Below, piece after piece: positions 1 through 8,339 of a stretch of 64,000 nt of DNA. The stretch is taken from contig NZ_LGIW01000015.1 in assembly GCF_001275385.1 (NCBI RefSeq), positions 2,099,489-2,163,488 on the forward strand, in the 5' to 3' direction. The notes under the pieces are model-generated. The model was not told where the DNA came from and did no database searches. It worked only from the letters and a program-made list of their open reading frames with translations. The position numbers were made by a program, and so were the translations under genes. The DNA is from Exiguobacterium sp. BMC-KP (GTDB lineage: Bacteria; Bacillota; Bacilli; Exiguobacteriales; Exiguobacteriaceae). Positions within the stretch are counted from its first letter, which is position 1; each line of letters begins with the position of its first letter.

Positions 1-767
1 AACTGGCGAATCGATGCTGGAATCTCGTCATGCATGACGGACCGGACGAAGTTTTTCGCTGTCTCAGTCTGCGGGTTTGAAAAGACATCAAAGACTGTTC
101 CTGACTCGATCAGCTTCCCGGCTTCGATGACGGCGACGCGGTCGCAAATCTCCCGAATGACGCCCATCTCATGGGTGATCAAAAGAATCGTGATCCCGTA
201 TTCGGCATTGATTCGTTTCAATAATTGCAGAATATGATGTGTCGTCTGGGGATCGAGCGCTGACGTCGCTTCGTCACATAAAAGGACGGATGGTTGCGTC
301 GCTAGTGCCCGAGCGATACCGACACGTTGCTTTTGTCCGCCGGATAATTGATCCGGATAATGATCCGCCTTGTCCGCGAGATCGACGAATTCGAGTAACT
401 CCGTCACCCGGCGGCGAATCTCATCTTTTTTGATGCCTGCGAGAACGAGTGGCTTCGCGACATTCGTAAAGACCGTGTTCGCATTCAATAGATTGAAGTG
501 TTGAAAGATCATCCCGATCCGCTGTTTTGCTTGACGTAGTTTCTTCGGTGATAGTTGTGTCAAATCTTCCCCGTCGACCGTCACGGTTCCTGACGTCGGT
601 CGTTCTAAGAGGTTGACGCAGCGGAGCAATGAACTTTTCCCGGCACCGCTAAAGCCGATGACACCGAAGATTTCGCCTTTCTCGATCGTCAGGTCGACAC
701 CGTCGAGCGCTGCGATCGTCTGATCCTTCGTGACGTACATTTTTTTGACTTGATGAAATGCAATCAT
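1..767 (-). CDS. metN: Methionine ABC transporter ATP-binding protein MetN (3' part cut by window edge)
   Basis: ATPase of the methionine importer MetNPQ, acting at the inner face of the membrane. The 255 codons present read [12 protein letters not shown] at the start. Walker A (GFSGAGKSS) lies near residues 38-46, the signature LSGGQKQR near residue 141, and Walker [12 protein letters not shown] follows. The C-terminal ligand-sensing domain typical of MetN lies beyond position 1. The ATG at 767 follows a GGGGG-type ribosome site about 7 bases upstream. The gene sits directly behind an S-box riboswitch, which fits methionine transport. The specific substrate is inferred from that riboswitch plus the ATPase sequence; metP and metQ would lie off the left edge. 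Confidence 0.9.
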   Translation of the reverse strand, partial: MIAFHQVKKMYVTKDQTIAALDGVDLTIEKGEIFGVIGFSGAGKSSLLRCVNLLERPTSGTVTVDGEDLTQLSPKKLRQAKQRIGMIFQHFNLLNANTVFTNVAKPLVLAGIKKDEIRRRVTELLEFVDLADKADHYPDQLSGGQKQRVGIARALATQPSVLLCDEATSALDPQTTHHILQLLKRINAEYGITILLITHEMGVIREICDRVAVIEAGKLIESGTVFDVFSNPQTETAKNFVRSVMHDEIPASIRQ

Positions 768-790
768 TCCGTTTTCCCCCTTCATTCAAC

Positions 791-827
791 AAAAAAAGGT
801 CCCTTCTTGAGAAACAAGAAGAGACCT
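791..827 (-). terminator. S-box regulated terminator before metN
   Basis: On the minus strand a stem GGTCTCTTCTTG / CAAGAAGGGACC closes on a short TTTCT loop and is followed by seven T. It lies between the aptamer and metN, so it is the off-state terminator formed when SAM is bound. Confidence 0.85.
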
Positions 828-839
828 GGATCCGCACAG

Positions 840-957
840 TGGCAGAATCCACTCCACTCATCTCTCAGACATTTGTCTGATGGAATTGGCACAGTGCTCA
901 TAATGAGTCTGTTGCCGAGGTTTCGCAGGGCCAGTCCCTCCACCTCTCTGGATAAGT
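840..957 (-). promoter_or_regulatory. SAM-I (S-box) riboswitch aptamer of metN
   Basis: Minus-strand reading shows the classic S-box signature: CTTATCCAGAGAGGTGGAGG, then GACTGGCCC, CGGCAACAG, GTGCCAATTCC and GAGAGATGAG. The P1 strands, the kink-turn region and the conserved core of family SAM-I are all recognisable. It controls the metN transcript through the adjacent terminator: high S-adenosylmethionine stops transcription. Confidence 0.95.
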
Positions 958-1020
958 ATTGCGGTATGAAATTCGTATGTGTGTTGTTGCGTTGTTGCTT
1001 ATGTCGTAAAACTAATTTTT

Positions 1021-1049
1021 ACATTACGGGTCGAACCTTTAAAAGTCAA
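1021..1049 (-). promoter_or_regulatory. SigA promoter of metN transcript
   Basis: TTGACT (1044-1049) and TAATGT (1021-1026) are separated by 17 bases on the minus strand, about 65 bases upstream of the aptamer. Confidence 0.65.
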
Positions 1050-1143
1050 CCAACTTTTCAAAAATAATCCATTTGGCGCATATCGATTGATTGACAAGTT
1101 ATGGATTAGCTTAAAGAACGAATCATGATTCGTCAAGAACGAT

Positions 1144-1173
1144 TTGACAAGTCATTTTCGAACGTGCTACCAT
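1144..1173 (+). promoter_or_regulatory. Putative SigA promoter of second S-box transcript
   Basis: TTGACA at 1144-1149 and TACCAT at 1168-1173 with an 18-base spacer, located just upstream of the aptamer. The -10 is weak. Confidence 0.45.
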
Positions 1174-1207
1174 CGTTTCAATGATTAATCCGACAATTCC
1201 AATATGA

Positions 1208-1307
1208 TATTTATCAAGAGTGAACGAGAGACCTGGCTCTATGACTTCACGGCAACCTGCAATCTGTAAGGTGCTCCGACCAGCAAAGCGCGGCTTTGGA
1301 TGATACG
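1208..1307 (+). promoter_or_regulatory. Divergent SAM-I (S-box) type riboswitch ahead of an alpha/beta hydrolase
   Basis: The conserved landmarks of the S-box core are present in order: TATCAAGAG, a P2 stem GTGAA/TTCAC with inner GAG/CTC, CGGCAACC, AAGGTGC, a P4 stem AAAGC-GCG-GCTTT, and TGATA closing P1 with TATCA. L2 (CTGG) can pair with J3/4 (CCAG) as the expected pseudoknot. The P2 and P4 sequences differ from the metN copy yet keep pairing, which argues for a functional RNA. A terminator follows directly. Confidence 0.82.
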
Positions 1308-1310
1308 GTG

Positions 1311-1355
1311 AAAAACTCGTGGGCGTCCAAGCAGTGACGTCGACGAGTTTTTTTC
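1311..1355 (+). terminator. Riboswitch-controlled terminator before the hydrolase gene
   Basis: AAAAACTCGT pairs with ACGAGTTTTT (inner GTC/GAC also pairs), and the 3' arm runs into a T-tract ending at 1354. It is placed between the S-box aptamer and the ribosome site of the next gene. Confidence 0.8.
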
Positions 1356-1376
1356 ATGAATGGAGGAAAAATAGTA

Positions 1377-2135
1377 ATGATGAACTATCCTGTATTGACT
1401 GGTGCTGAAGCATTTTATCTTCAAGGTGGATCGATCGGAATCCTGCTCTGTCATGGTTTTAACGCGACTCCTCAAAGTGTTCGGGACGTCGGTGAGGCAT
1501 TTGCTGCTGAAGGTTTTACCGTCTATGCGCCGCGTTTGCGTGGTCACGGAACGAACGTCCGCGAGTTCGAACAATCGACTGCACGATGTTGGAAACAAAG
1601 CCTGCAAGACGGTTATTCACGTTTACAAGAAACATGCGACCAAGTTTTTGTCATCGGTCAATCGATGGGGGCGACGCTCGCGTTATCGCTCGCTGCTGAC
1701 GGGATTCCGTTTGCCGGCATCATTACGATCAACGCCGCACTTTCCGTTCCGTCGTATGAAGCACTCTCGTTTGATGACGGTCCTCAGTACTTACCGGAAG
1801 GGGCACCGGATATCAAGCGGTCCGCCTTTGAAATCATCTACGATCTCGTTCCAAGTCGTTGCGCGTTCGAACTCGTCCGCTTGATGGATGAGACGAAAGG
1901 ACGCTTGGGATCGATTCTCCTTCCGACGTTGATTCTTTATTCCGCAACCGATCACGTCGTTCCACCGTCGAGTTCAGATTACTTGCACCGTCATATCGGA
2001 ACGAATGATAAACGAAGCTACTGTCTACTCAATTCATACCACGTCGCGACACTTGATCATGACCAAGATGTAATCGTCCGTGAGACGATTCGCTTTATCG
2101 AACAATCGTGTCAGTTTTCGCAAGAAACAGGATAA
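1377..2135 (+). CDS. Alpha/beta hydrolase, carboxylesterase / monoacylglycerol lipase-like
   Basis: A 252-residue serine hydrolase related to bacterial Est30 and monoacylglycerol lipase enzymes. It shows the oxyanion segment HGFNATP (about residue 26), the nucleophile elbow GQSMG with Ser96, an acid in TDHVVPP near residue 198, and the histidine in SYHVATLDHD near 228. It should hydrolyse short or medium acyl esters in the cytoplasm; the natural substrate is unknown. An in-frame ATG at 1356 lies in the terminator T-run and would place the GGAGG site (1362-1366) inside the gene, so the ATG at 1377 is preferred. Its S-box leader suggests control by S-adenosylmethionine, which is not typical for this family. 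Confidence 0.85.
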   Translation: MMNYPVLTGAEAFYLQGGSIGILLCHGFNATPQSVRDVGEAFAAEGFTVYAPRLRGHGTNVREFEQSTARCWKQSLQDGYSRLQETCDQVFVIGQSMGATLALSLAADGIPFAGIITINAALSVPSYEALSFDDGPQYLPEGAPDIKRSAFEIIYDLVPSRCAFELVRLMDETKGRLGSILLPTLILYSATDHVVPPSSSDYLHRHIGTNDKRSYCLLNSYHVATLDHDQDVIVRETIRFIEQSCQFSQETG

Positions 2136-2185
2136 ATTAAAAAGCAGCTATTCGTTTCCGGATGGAATTGAACAGCTGCTAAATC

Positions 2186-2217
2186 AAAGGACGACCGCAA
2201 ACGGTCCGTCTTTTTTT
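2186..2217 (+). terminator. Terminator after hydrolase gene
   Basis: GACG-ACCG pairs with CGGT-CGTC (one bulge) around a CAAA loop, followed by seven T. Confidence 0.75.
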
Positions 2218-2833
2218 AATTTTCTTGGTGTTGCACAGATTGAAGTGGCTTCGGCTTTCCAGGTACCTCATGGCAATGGCGACACCGTGGCTCATACGAC
2301 TCTGAAGCACCGACTAGGATGATCGGGTCATCATAGTTCGCTGGTTTTCCGTCAATCAAACGTTGTGTCCGAGAAGCCGGATCCCCACAGGAGAGACAGA
2401 TTGCCTGTAGCTTCGTCACGAATTCTGCACGTGCCAGTAATTCAGGCATCTTGCCGAATGGCTCTGCCCGGAAGTCTTGATCAAGCCCTGCACAAATGAC
2501 GCGTTTTCCGTCTTGTGCGAGTGCTTCGATGACTTGTACGATTTCATCATCAAAGAATTGAACTTCATCGATACCGACGATCTGTGTCTCTTCTGCTACT
2601 GCTGCGTAGAGATCACGACTCGTCGCCATCGGAATCGCTACGACGGAATTACCAACGTGAGAGACGACATGTTCTTCGTGGTATCGGTCGTCGATCGCCG
2701 GCTTGAATACTTGAACAGGCAGTTTGCCGTACTGCGCCCGTCTGACACGACGAATCAACTCTTCCGATTTCCCGGAAAACATACTGCCACAAATTACTTC
2801 GATCCAGCCGTACTGATTTATTACATGCATCAT
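2216..2833 (-). CDS. tdk: Thymidine kinase
   Basis: ATP-dependent phosphorylation of thymidine in nucleotide salvage. The type II fold is shown by the P-loop [10 protein letters not shown] near the N terminus, the Walker B-like DEVQFFDDE, and two zinc-binding cysteine pairs (CLSCGD and CRHCHE) in the C-terminal lasso region. A longer reading frame reaches 2920. The [12 protein letters not shown] start at 2833 matches family length (205 residues) and is preceded by an AGAGGA site about 12 bases away. Monocistronic and convergent with the hydrolase gene. Confidence 0.93.
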   Translation of the reverse strand: MMHVINQYGWIEVICGSMFSGKSEELIRRVRRAQYGKLPVQVFKPAIDDRYHEEHVVSHVGNSVVAIPMATSRDLYAAVAEETQIVGIDEVQFFDDEIVQVIEALAQDGKRVICAGLDQDFRAEPFGKMPELLARAEFVTKLQAICLSCGDPASRTQRLIDGKPANYDDPIILVGASESYEPRCRHCHEVPGKPKPLQSVQHQEN

Positions 2834-2870
2834 CGTCCGACACCGTCCTCTAAAAATAGTCACTTTAACG

Positions 2871-2876
2871 AGTATA
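2871..2876 (-). promoter_or_regulatory. -10 element of tdk
   Basis: TATACT on the minus strand about 38 bases before the tdk start; no good -35 was found at 17 bases. Confidence 0.4.
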
Positions 2877-3013
2877 GCTCGAAACGGTATTGAGAAAAAG
2901 GGTTGACTTCCGGAAATCAAAATTCATTTTTTCTTTCCCTAGAATTTTTGTCCTTTCATTCCAACGGTCCCCTATTTCCTGTACACTGAAGAAGAAGATT
3001 CTCACGAAAGAAG

Positions 3014-3664
3014 GTGTCCCCGATTCATCATCTCTTACATGACATCCTGCACCAATATGGTGCCCTTGGTCTCTCCGTTCTTCTCGCAGGTGGTATCGTG
3101 GGATTACCGGTTCCCGATGAGACCCTACTCGTTTTGTCCGGATTTTGGATGCATCAAGGTAATCTACCGCTGTTCGGTACGATTCTTGCCGCTTACGCAG
3201 GAAGTTGTATCGGTATGACGATTAGTTATTTACTCGGTTTAAAACTCGGTATGCCACTACTGCACCGCGTCGGACCGAAAATGCGTATCTCAGAAAAACA
3301 TATCCTTTCCGCTGAAGCTGGATTTCGACGTTACGGAAAATCCGTTTTGATCATCGGTTACTACATACCTGGTCTCCGTCAGCTTTCTGCCTTTTTTGCA
3401 GGTGTCTCGAAAATGCCGTTTCGCGTGTTTGCGAGTTACGCGTATACAGGTGCTTTAATCTGGATCAGCGTCTTCTTAGGTGCCGGTTATTTCGTCGGTC
3501 GTCATCTCTCGTTCCATAAAGTCGTGGATTATATCTTGGCACATCCTGAAGTTATGCCGTATCTAATTGGGATCGCTGGTGGAATCGCCTTCTCATTTGT
3601 CTTGAAGACATATCTCGCTTACCGTTCACAATTCAGTCTATACAAAAACAGCCTGCTTCCGTAA
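3014..3664 (+). CDS. DedA family membrane protein
   Basis: A 216-residue polytopic membrane protein of the DedA (SNARE-associated/VTT) family, implicated in lipid flippase activity and membrane homeostasis. The early segment GGIVGLPVPDETLL corresponds to the family's conserved PxPxE-type re-entrant helix. The later GxRxxxxFxAG-type block appears as IPGLRQLSAFFAGVSKMPF. The start is awkward: the GTG at 3014 overlaps the only ribosome site AAGAAGGTG. An ATT at 3023 has ideal spacing, and no ATG or TTG lies nearby. Function of this paralogue is unassigned. Confidence 0.85.
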   Translation: MSPIHHLLHDILHQYGALGLSVLLAGGIVGLPVPDETLLVLSGFWMHQGNLPLFGTILAAYAGSCIGMTISYLLGLKLGMPLLHRVGPKMRISEKHILSAEAGFRRYGKSVLIIGYYIPGLRQLSAFFAGVSKMPFRVFASYAYTGALIWISVFLGAGYFVGRHLSFHKVVDYILAHPEVMPYLIGIAGGIAFSFVLKTYLAYRSQFSLYKNSLLP

Positions 3665-3682
3665 TGGAGGCAGGCTGTTTTT
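3646..3682. terminator. Bidirectional terminator between dedA-type gene and rpmE2
   Basis: AACAGCCTGC pairs with GCAGGCTGTT and runs into T6; the stop codon of the DedA gene lies in the loop. A-rich on the other side, so it can also end rpmE2. Confidence 0.85.
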
Positions 3683-3699
3683 TAAGAACCGACAAGTCA

Positions 3700-3945
3700 T
3701 TACTTGCGGCCGTATTTTTTGTTGAAGCGATCGACACGACCATCTGCCGCGTTGAACTTTTGACGACCTGTGTAGAATGGGTGCGAGTCTGAAGACACAT
3801 CCACACGGATGAGTGGGTACTCGTTACCATCTTCCCAAGTGATTGTTTCGTTCGAAGAACGAGTAGAACCGCTTAAGAATTTGTACTCAGTCGTTGAATC
3901 CATAAATACTACTTTGTTGTAGTTAGGGTGAATTCCTTGTTTCAT
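3700..3945 (-). CDS. rpmE2: 50S ribosomal protein L31 type B
   Basis: An 81-residue ribosomal protein of the large subunit. It begins [16 protein letters not shown] and lacks the CxxC zinc-ribbon cysteines of the zinc-bound form, so it is the C-minus (type B) paralogue that typically replaces the zinc form under zinc shortage. An AAGGAGAG ribosome site precedes the ATG. It follows rho, as in Bacillus, but has its own promoter in the gap. No Zur-type operator was recognised. Confidence 0.95.
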   Translation of the reverse strand: MKQGIHPNYNKVVFMDSTTEYKFLSGSTRSSNETITWEDGNEYPLIRVDVSSDSHPFYTGRQKFNAADGRVDRFNKKYGRK

Positions 3946-4004
3946 GGTTGATTTCTCTCCTTCCGCCCTGGTTCATTTGCTGAGCCAGAGTAAGTTACCT
4001 TCCT

Positions 4005-4033
4005 ATACTAAACGATTTTTTTATGCGTCGCAA
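4005..4033 (-). promoter_or_regulatory. SigA promoter of rpmE2
   Basis: TTGCGA (4028-4033) and TAGTAT (4005-4010) with a 17-base spacer, lying across the rho stop codon and giving rpmE2 a transcript of its own. Confidence 0.6.
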
Positions 4034-4036
4034 TAG

Positions 4037-5410
4037 TTATTTTTCGGTCGGTATTTCCTTCTTGACGGTACGCGGTTTTGCTGGTGCGCGTCGGACCGCT
4101 TTCTTCTGTTCTTTCTCAAGTTCGACGAAAAATTCTTCATTATTTTTCGTATCACGAATCTTACGCAGGAACGTATCGACAAACTCGTTCGACTCGTTCA
4201 TCGTCCGGCGAATCGTCCAGAGCGCATCAAGCTGCTCTTTTGGAAGCAACAGTTCTTCCTTACGTGTACCCGATTTCCGGATATCGATCGCTGGGAAGAT
4301 TCTGCGTTCCGACAACTTACGATCGAGATGAAGTTCCATGTTCCCCGTCCCTTTGAATTCCTCATAGATGACATCATCCATACGGGATCCTGTCTCGACA
4401 AGTGCTGTTGCAAGAATCGTCAAACTACCACCATGCTCGATGTTTCGCGCCGCACCAAAGAACCGTTTTGGTTTATGGAATGCAGCTGGGTCAATCCCGC
4501 CTGAGAGCGTTCGTCCGCTTTGCGGCACCGTTAAGTTATAGGCACGTGTCAGACGCGTGATTGAATCCATCAAGATGACGACATCTTTCTTATGTTCGAC
4601 GAGTCGCATTGCCCGCTCAAGCACGAGTTCTGAAATCCGAACGTGGTTGTCTGGTGTTTCGTCAAACGTCGAGCTGACAACATCCGCTCCCGGAACCGAA
4701 CGCTCGATATCTGTCACTTCCTCAGGTCGCTCATCAATCAAGAGAATGATCAGTTCGACATCAGGATGATTCTCTTGAATCGAGTTCGCGATTTCTTTGA
4801 GTAATGATGTTTTCCCTGCTTTTGGTGGTGCGACAATTAAACCACGTTGACCAAATCCGACCGGTGCGATCATATCCATGACACGAACAGATAGATGACG
4901 CGGTTCGGTCTCAAGACGCATCAAACGATCCGGATAGATTGGTGTCAGTGCCGGGAAGAATAAACGATTACGCGCTGTATCCGGTGCTTCACCGTTAACG
5001 GCTTCCACGCTAAGTAGTCCTTGGAAACGTTCGTTTTCCTTCGGTGGACGGACTTTACCTGTAACGACATCACCATTACGTAGATTAAAGCGTCGGATTT
5101 GAGAAGCTGCGATATAGATATCTTCAGAGGATTGGGAATAATTGATAGGACGAAGGAAGCCGAAGCCACCATCGTTTTGCATTTGTGGATTGCCAGGGAT
5201 GACTTCGAGTACCCCTTCGAGGAAATAAAGACCAGTCGATTCAGCCTGTGCTTTGAGAATCTTGAACATCAACTCACGTTTACGAGCTTCCCGATATTGT
5301 GGGACATTTTTCGTCTTTGCGATTTCATACAGTTCTTTTAGTGTCAGTTGGCTTAATTGAGCCAGTGTATAGGAACGTTCTGGTTTATCTTTTTTATCAG
5401 TTGTTGGCAT
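4037..5410 (-). CDS. rho: Transcription termination factor Rho
   Basis: Hexameric RNA-dependent ATPase that ends transcription at Rho-dependent sites. The 457 residues contain an N-terminal RHO_N helical region ([14 protein letters not shown]), the cold-shock-like RNA-binding domain with GGFGFLRP, then the ATPase with Walker [10 protein letters not shown] near residue 197, Walker [12 protein letters not shown], and the Q/R-loop segment ending [21 protein letters not shown]. The GTG at 5419 is in frame, but the ATG at 5410 has correct spacing from AGGTGA. Neighbours match the Bacillus rho locus. Confidence 0.97.
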   Translation of the reverse strand: MPTTDKKDKPERSYTLAQLSQLTLKELYEIAKTKNVPQYREARKRELMFKILKAQAESTGLYFLEGVLEVIPGNPQMQNDGGFGFLRPINYSQSSEDIYIAASQIRRFNLRNGDVVTGKVRPPKENERFQGLLSVEAVNGEAPDTARNRLFFPALTPIYPDRLMRLETEPRHLSVRVMDMIAPVGFGQRGLIVAPPKAGKTSLLKEIANSIQENHPDVELIILLIDERPEEVTDIERSVPGADVVSSTFDETPDNHVRISELVLERAMRLVEHKKDVVILMDSITRLTRAYNLTVPQSGRTLSGGIDPAAFHKPKRFFGAARNIEHGGSLTILATALVETGSRMDDVIYEEFKGTGNMELHLDRKLSERRIFPAIDIRKSGTRKEELLLPKEQLDALWTIRRTMNESNEFVDTFLRKIRDTKNNEEFFVELEKEQKKAVRRAPAKPRTVKKEIPTEK

Positions 5411-5500
5411 GTTCTTCACCTATTCTTTATAAATTCAACTGCATTCAGTATACTTCCATACATACATTAGGAGGTATCTAATTTCTTTCGTGAACTAAAG

Positions 5501-5529
5501 GTATCATATTTTTTTTGATTCGTCGTCAA
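5501..5529 (-). promoter_or_regulatory. SigA promoter of rho
   Basis: TTGACG (5524-5529) and TGATAC (5501-5506) with 17-base spacing, about 90 bases before the rho start. Confidence 0.6.
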
Positions 5530-5764
5530 CAATCCTCTGCGTTTCTTACTTTGTAATATTCGAAGATATTATTTCAGTTATGTTACAAAAACATCTATTT
5601 TGTCTTCTAACTGAAAAAACGTTTTCAAGTGCGCACATGCTAAGATATTCCTGCAGACAAAATTCTTACACAGTTGTAAGGTTTACTGCTTAATCACACA
5701 CTTAATGATTTCATCATATAACTTACGGACGCAACACACTACATTAAACGGAGGAATTCTTAAC
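5530..5764. other. AT-rich intergenic stretch upstream of NlpC/P60 gene
   Basis: About 235 bases without a gene. A perfect 6-base inverted repeat CTTACA-CAGT-TGTAAG lies at 5665-5680 and could be an operator or a small hairpin. No convincing promoter pair for the downstream gene was found. A ribosome site GGAGG precedes the ATG at 5765. Confidence 0.4.
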
Positions 5765-6442
5765 ATGAAACGTTTTCTAGCATCGATCGCGACAGCAGCC
5801 TTAGTGGTTTCAGGTTTTACATCAGTGGGTACAGGTAAAGTTGAAGCAGCGACAGTCACAAAGGTCAAGATCACGGACAACGGTCTTCGTGTTCGAACAG
5901 CACCTTCTACGAAAGCAAGCATCGTTGGAAAAGTCAACGCTGGTCAAGTCTTTACATATAAAGGCAAGTCAGGTAGCTGGACTAAAATCTCATACGGTGG
6001 TAAAACACGCTATGTCTTCTCACAATACACAAAGACATATAAATCATCTTCAAGCGCTAAAAAAACAACAAGCACATCTTCTAAACGGACGAAAATCTTA
6101 AGCGAAGCAGCGAAGCACAAAGGAACTCCATATGTATGGGGTGGAACGACAACTCGTGGATTCGACTGCTCTGGTTTCACAAGCTATGTTTACAAAAAAG
6201 CAGCAGGTAAAACATTGCCACGTACGTCGTCTTCACAATATTCTTCTTCTAAGAAAGTCAGTGTTTCTAAAGTACAACCAGGAGATCTTGTCTTCTTCTC
6301 ACACGGTAGCGGCATTCAACACGTCGGGATCGCAACAAACAAGTCAAGCATGGTTAACTCAGAAACAGGTGGCGTTAAATACTCAAGCTTCAAATCAGGG
6401 TACTGGGGTTCACGCCTTGTCGGCGCAGGATCTTACCTTTAA
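5765..6442 (+). CDS. Secreted SH3b - NlpC/P60 cell-wall endopeptidase
   Basis: A 225-residue exported peptidoglycan hydrolase that probably cleaves D-gamma-glutamyl-diaminopimelate-type stem peptides. The signal peptide (MKRFLASIATAALVVSG) ends near VEAA around residue 28. One bacterial SH3 domain (GLRVRTAPSTKASIVGKV) follows, then a Ser/Thr/Lys linker, then the NlpC/P60 domain with the catalytic cysteine in FDCSGF and histidine in QHVGIA. The third polar residue appears to be Asn in MVNSETGG instead of the commoner His. Start chosen from GGAGGAATTCTTAAC before ATG at 5765. Monogenic, with its own terminator. Confidence 0.92.
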   Translation: MKRFLASIATAALVVSGFTSVGTGKVEAATVTKVKITDNGLRVRTAPSTKASIVGKVNAGQVFTYKGKSGSWTKISYGGKTRYVFSQYTKTYKSSSSAKKTTSTSSKRTKILSEAAKHKGTPYVWGGTTTRGFDCSGFTSYVYKKAAGKTLPRTSSSQYSSSKKVSVSKVQPGDLVFFSHGSGIQHVGIATNKSSMVNSETGGVKYSSFKSGYWGSRLVGAGSYL

Positions 6443-6453
6443 TTCATCATCTC

Positions 6454-6487
6454 AAAGCGGTTGAGCATTGGCTCGATCGCTTTTTTT
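6454..6487 (+). terminator. Terminator after NlpC/P60 gene
   Basis: AAAGCG...CGCTTT with inner GAGC/GCTC pairing, followed by seven T. Confidence 0.85.
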
Positions 6488-6515
6488 CATCTAATCGATT
6501 ACACGAGGAGGAAAC

Positions 6516-7286
6516 ATGATGCATGTCTTAATCACAGGTGCTTCAAGAGGTCTTGGTCGCGAATTCGCTTATCTTCACGCTCAGCAAGGTGATCACGTCC
6601 TGCTTGTCGGACGCGATGCGACGTCTCTATTTGAAACGAAGTTCCATGTCGAACGACTCGGCGGAACGGCAACGGTCTTCCCTTACGACTTAACGAAGCT
6701 AACACATCGTCTCGCACTGTTTCGTGCAACAGAACAGATTCCGGTTGATTGTGTCATCAACAACGCTGGAATCGGCGTCTTCGGCTCCTTCCTTGAAACT
6801 TCGTTCGAAGACGAATCACGGATGATTACCTTGAACATCGAAGCGTTGACACACGTGACGAAGGTCTATGCCTCTCGCATGAAAGAGTATGGCATCCAAG
6901 GACGCATCATCCATCTCGCGTCAACGGCTGCGTTTGAAGGTGGTCCATGGATGAGTGTCTACTATGCAACAAAAGCCTACGTGCTTCACTTCTCGGAAGG
7001 ATTAACGGAAGAGCTCGCGCCAGACGGCATTCAAGTCAGCGTCGTCTGCCCAGGTGCGACACACACCGGTTTCGAATCGGCAGCAAAACTCGAACAGTCA
7101 CGTCTTTTCTTGCGACCAGGCATCATGGACGCCCCAACAGTCGCGCGGATTGCCTATCAAGGCTACATGAAGGGAAAAACGTTCATCGTTCCTGGTTTCG
7201 GAAATGCCTGGTATATCTTTTCAACACGTTTTCTTCCCCGTCGATACGTCACGAAACAAGCAGGAGAAGTCCAGCGTCCTCGATAA
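6516..7286 (+). CDS. SDR family NAD(P)-dependent oxidoreductase
   Basis: A 256-residue classical short-chain dehydrogenase. It has the cofactor motif TGASRGLG at residues 8-15, NNAG near 88, the catalytic serine in LASTAAF, and the YxxxK pair in YYATKAY. These features define the DltE/YqjQ-like cytosolic SDR group, but the substrate cannot be told from sequence. GAGGAGG precedes ATG at 6516. Monocistronic between two terminators. Confidence 0.85.
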   Translation: MMHVLITGASRGLGREFAYLHAQQGDHVLLVGRDATSLFETKFHVERLGGTATVFPYDLTKLTHRLALFRATEQIPVDCVINNAGIGVFGSFLETSFEDESRMITLNIEALTHVTKVYASRMKEYGIQGRIIHLASTAAFEGGPWMSVYYATKAYVLHFSEGLTEELAPDGIQVSVVCPGATHTGFESAAKLEQSRLFLRPGIMDAPTVARIAYQGYMKGKTFIVPGFGNAWYIFSTRFLPRRYVTKQAGEVQRPR

Positions 7287-7296
7287 AAAACATACA

Positions 7297-7342
7297 AAAA
7301 AGCGGAGCAATAGACTATACGTCTGCGGCTCCGCTTTCGTTT
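7297..7342. terminator. Bidirectional terminator between SDR gene and glpX
   Basis: AAAGCGGAGC pairs with GCTCCGCTTT, with A- and T-runs on the two sides. Confidence 0.88.
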
Positions 7343-8307
7343 TACTTAATGACGAGCTTCGGTTTTTTCTTGAACGAGTGAATGCCTTCGACGAAACGTA
7401 CCGTTCCGGACTTCGCACGCATGACGACAGAGTGTGTCTGACCGCCTTGTGCTGTGAACTGGACACCTTTCATCAACTCGCTGTCTGTAACGCCTGTTGC
7501 AGCAAAGATACAATCGTCTCCTGCGACGAGATCGTCCATCATGAGAATCTTCGATGGATCTTCGATGCCCATCTTCTTACAACGCTCGACTTCTGCCTCG
7601 TCTGCTGGTAACAAGCGTCCTTGGAGCTCACCACCGAGACATTTCAAGGCAACGGCAGCAAGAACACCTTCTGGTGCACCACCCGAACCGAGGAGGATAT
7701 CGATCCCCGTATGCGGGAAGGCTGTGTTGATTGCACCCGCAACATCACCGTCACCGATCAAGCGAATCCGCGCCCCTGTCGCCCGAATCCGTTGAATGAT
7801 TTCTTCATGACGTTCACGATCAAGGATCGAGACGACGACGTCTTCGATTTCCTTGTTCTTCGCCTTCGCGACTGCTGCGATGTTTTCTTCAATTGTTGCG
7901 TCTAAACTGATGTGTCCTGCTGCTTCTGGACCCACCGCGATCTTATCCATGTACATGTCCGGTGCGTGAAGCAAATCGCCCGCATCCGCGACAGCGAGGA
8001 CAGCAAGTGCGCCCCATGTTCCTTTCGCGACGATGTTCGTTCCTTCAAGCGGATCAACAGCGACATCAAGTCGTGGTCCATACCCATTTCCTAGCTTTTC
8101 TCCAATGTAAAGCATCGGTGCTTCATCCATCTCGCCTTCCCCGATGACGACGGTTCCTTTCATCGGAATCGTATCGAAGACGTCACGCATTGCGCTTGTT
8201 GCCGCATCATCCGCTTCATTCTTCAATCCTTTTCCCATCCAGCGTGCAGAGGCAAGTGCCGCTGCCTCCGTGACGCGTACCAGTTCCATTGATAGACTTC
8301 TCTCCAT
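7342..8307 (-). CDS. glpX: Class II fructose-1,6-bisphosphatase
   Basis: Gluconeogenic hydrolysis of fructose-1,6-bisphosphate to fructose-6-phosphate. The 321 residues match GlpX throughout, with metal/substrate motifs [10 protein letters not shown] (about residue 56) and DPLEGT (about 85), then GDGDVAGAI and GSGGAPEG. It follows the MurA-like gene by 32 bases on the same strand, an arrangement also found in Bacillus, so it is probably cotranscribed with it. Confidence 0.96.
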   Translation of the reverse strand: MERSLSMELVRVTEAAALASARWMGKGLKNEADDAATSAMRDVFDTIPMKGTVVIGEGEMDEAPMLYIGEKLGNGYGPRLDVAVDPLEGTNIVAKGTWGALAVLAVADAGDLLHAPDMYMDKIAVGPEAAGHISLDATIEENIAAVAKAKNKEIEDVVVSILDRERHEEIIQRIRATGARIRLIGDGDVAGAINTAFPHTGIDILLGSGGAPEGVLAAVALKCLGGELQGRLLPADEAEVERCKKMGIEDPSKILMMDDLVAGDDCIFAATGVTDSELMKGVQFTAQGGQTHSVVMRAKSGTVRFVEGIHSFKKKPKLVIK

Positions 8308-8339
8308 GTGTATGTCCCCTCTCCCTTGTTACAAATCGG

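Noticed and set aside
34..433. Short plus-strand reading frames across metN
   Set aside because: They are antisense to a well-conserved ATPase and have no ribosome sites.
1356..1376. Upstream ATG of the S-box-controlled hydrolase
   Set aside because: It lies in the terminator T-run and would put the strong GGAGG site inside the coding region.
5571..5590. WalR-like repeat near the cell-wall hydrolase gene
   Set aside because: TGTAAC-N5-TGAAAT on the minus strand has a mismatch in the second half and points away from the gene.
5611..5628. cre-like sequence TGAAAAAACGTTTTCA before the NlpC/P60 gene
   Set aside because: It is two bases too long for the 14-base CcpA consensus; the best 14-base alignment has mismatches at the two leading positions.
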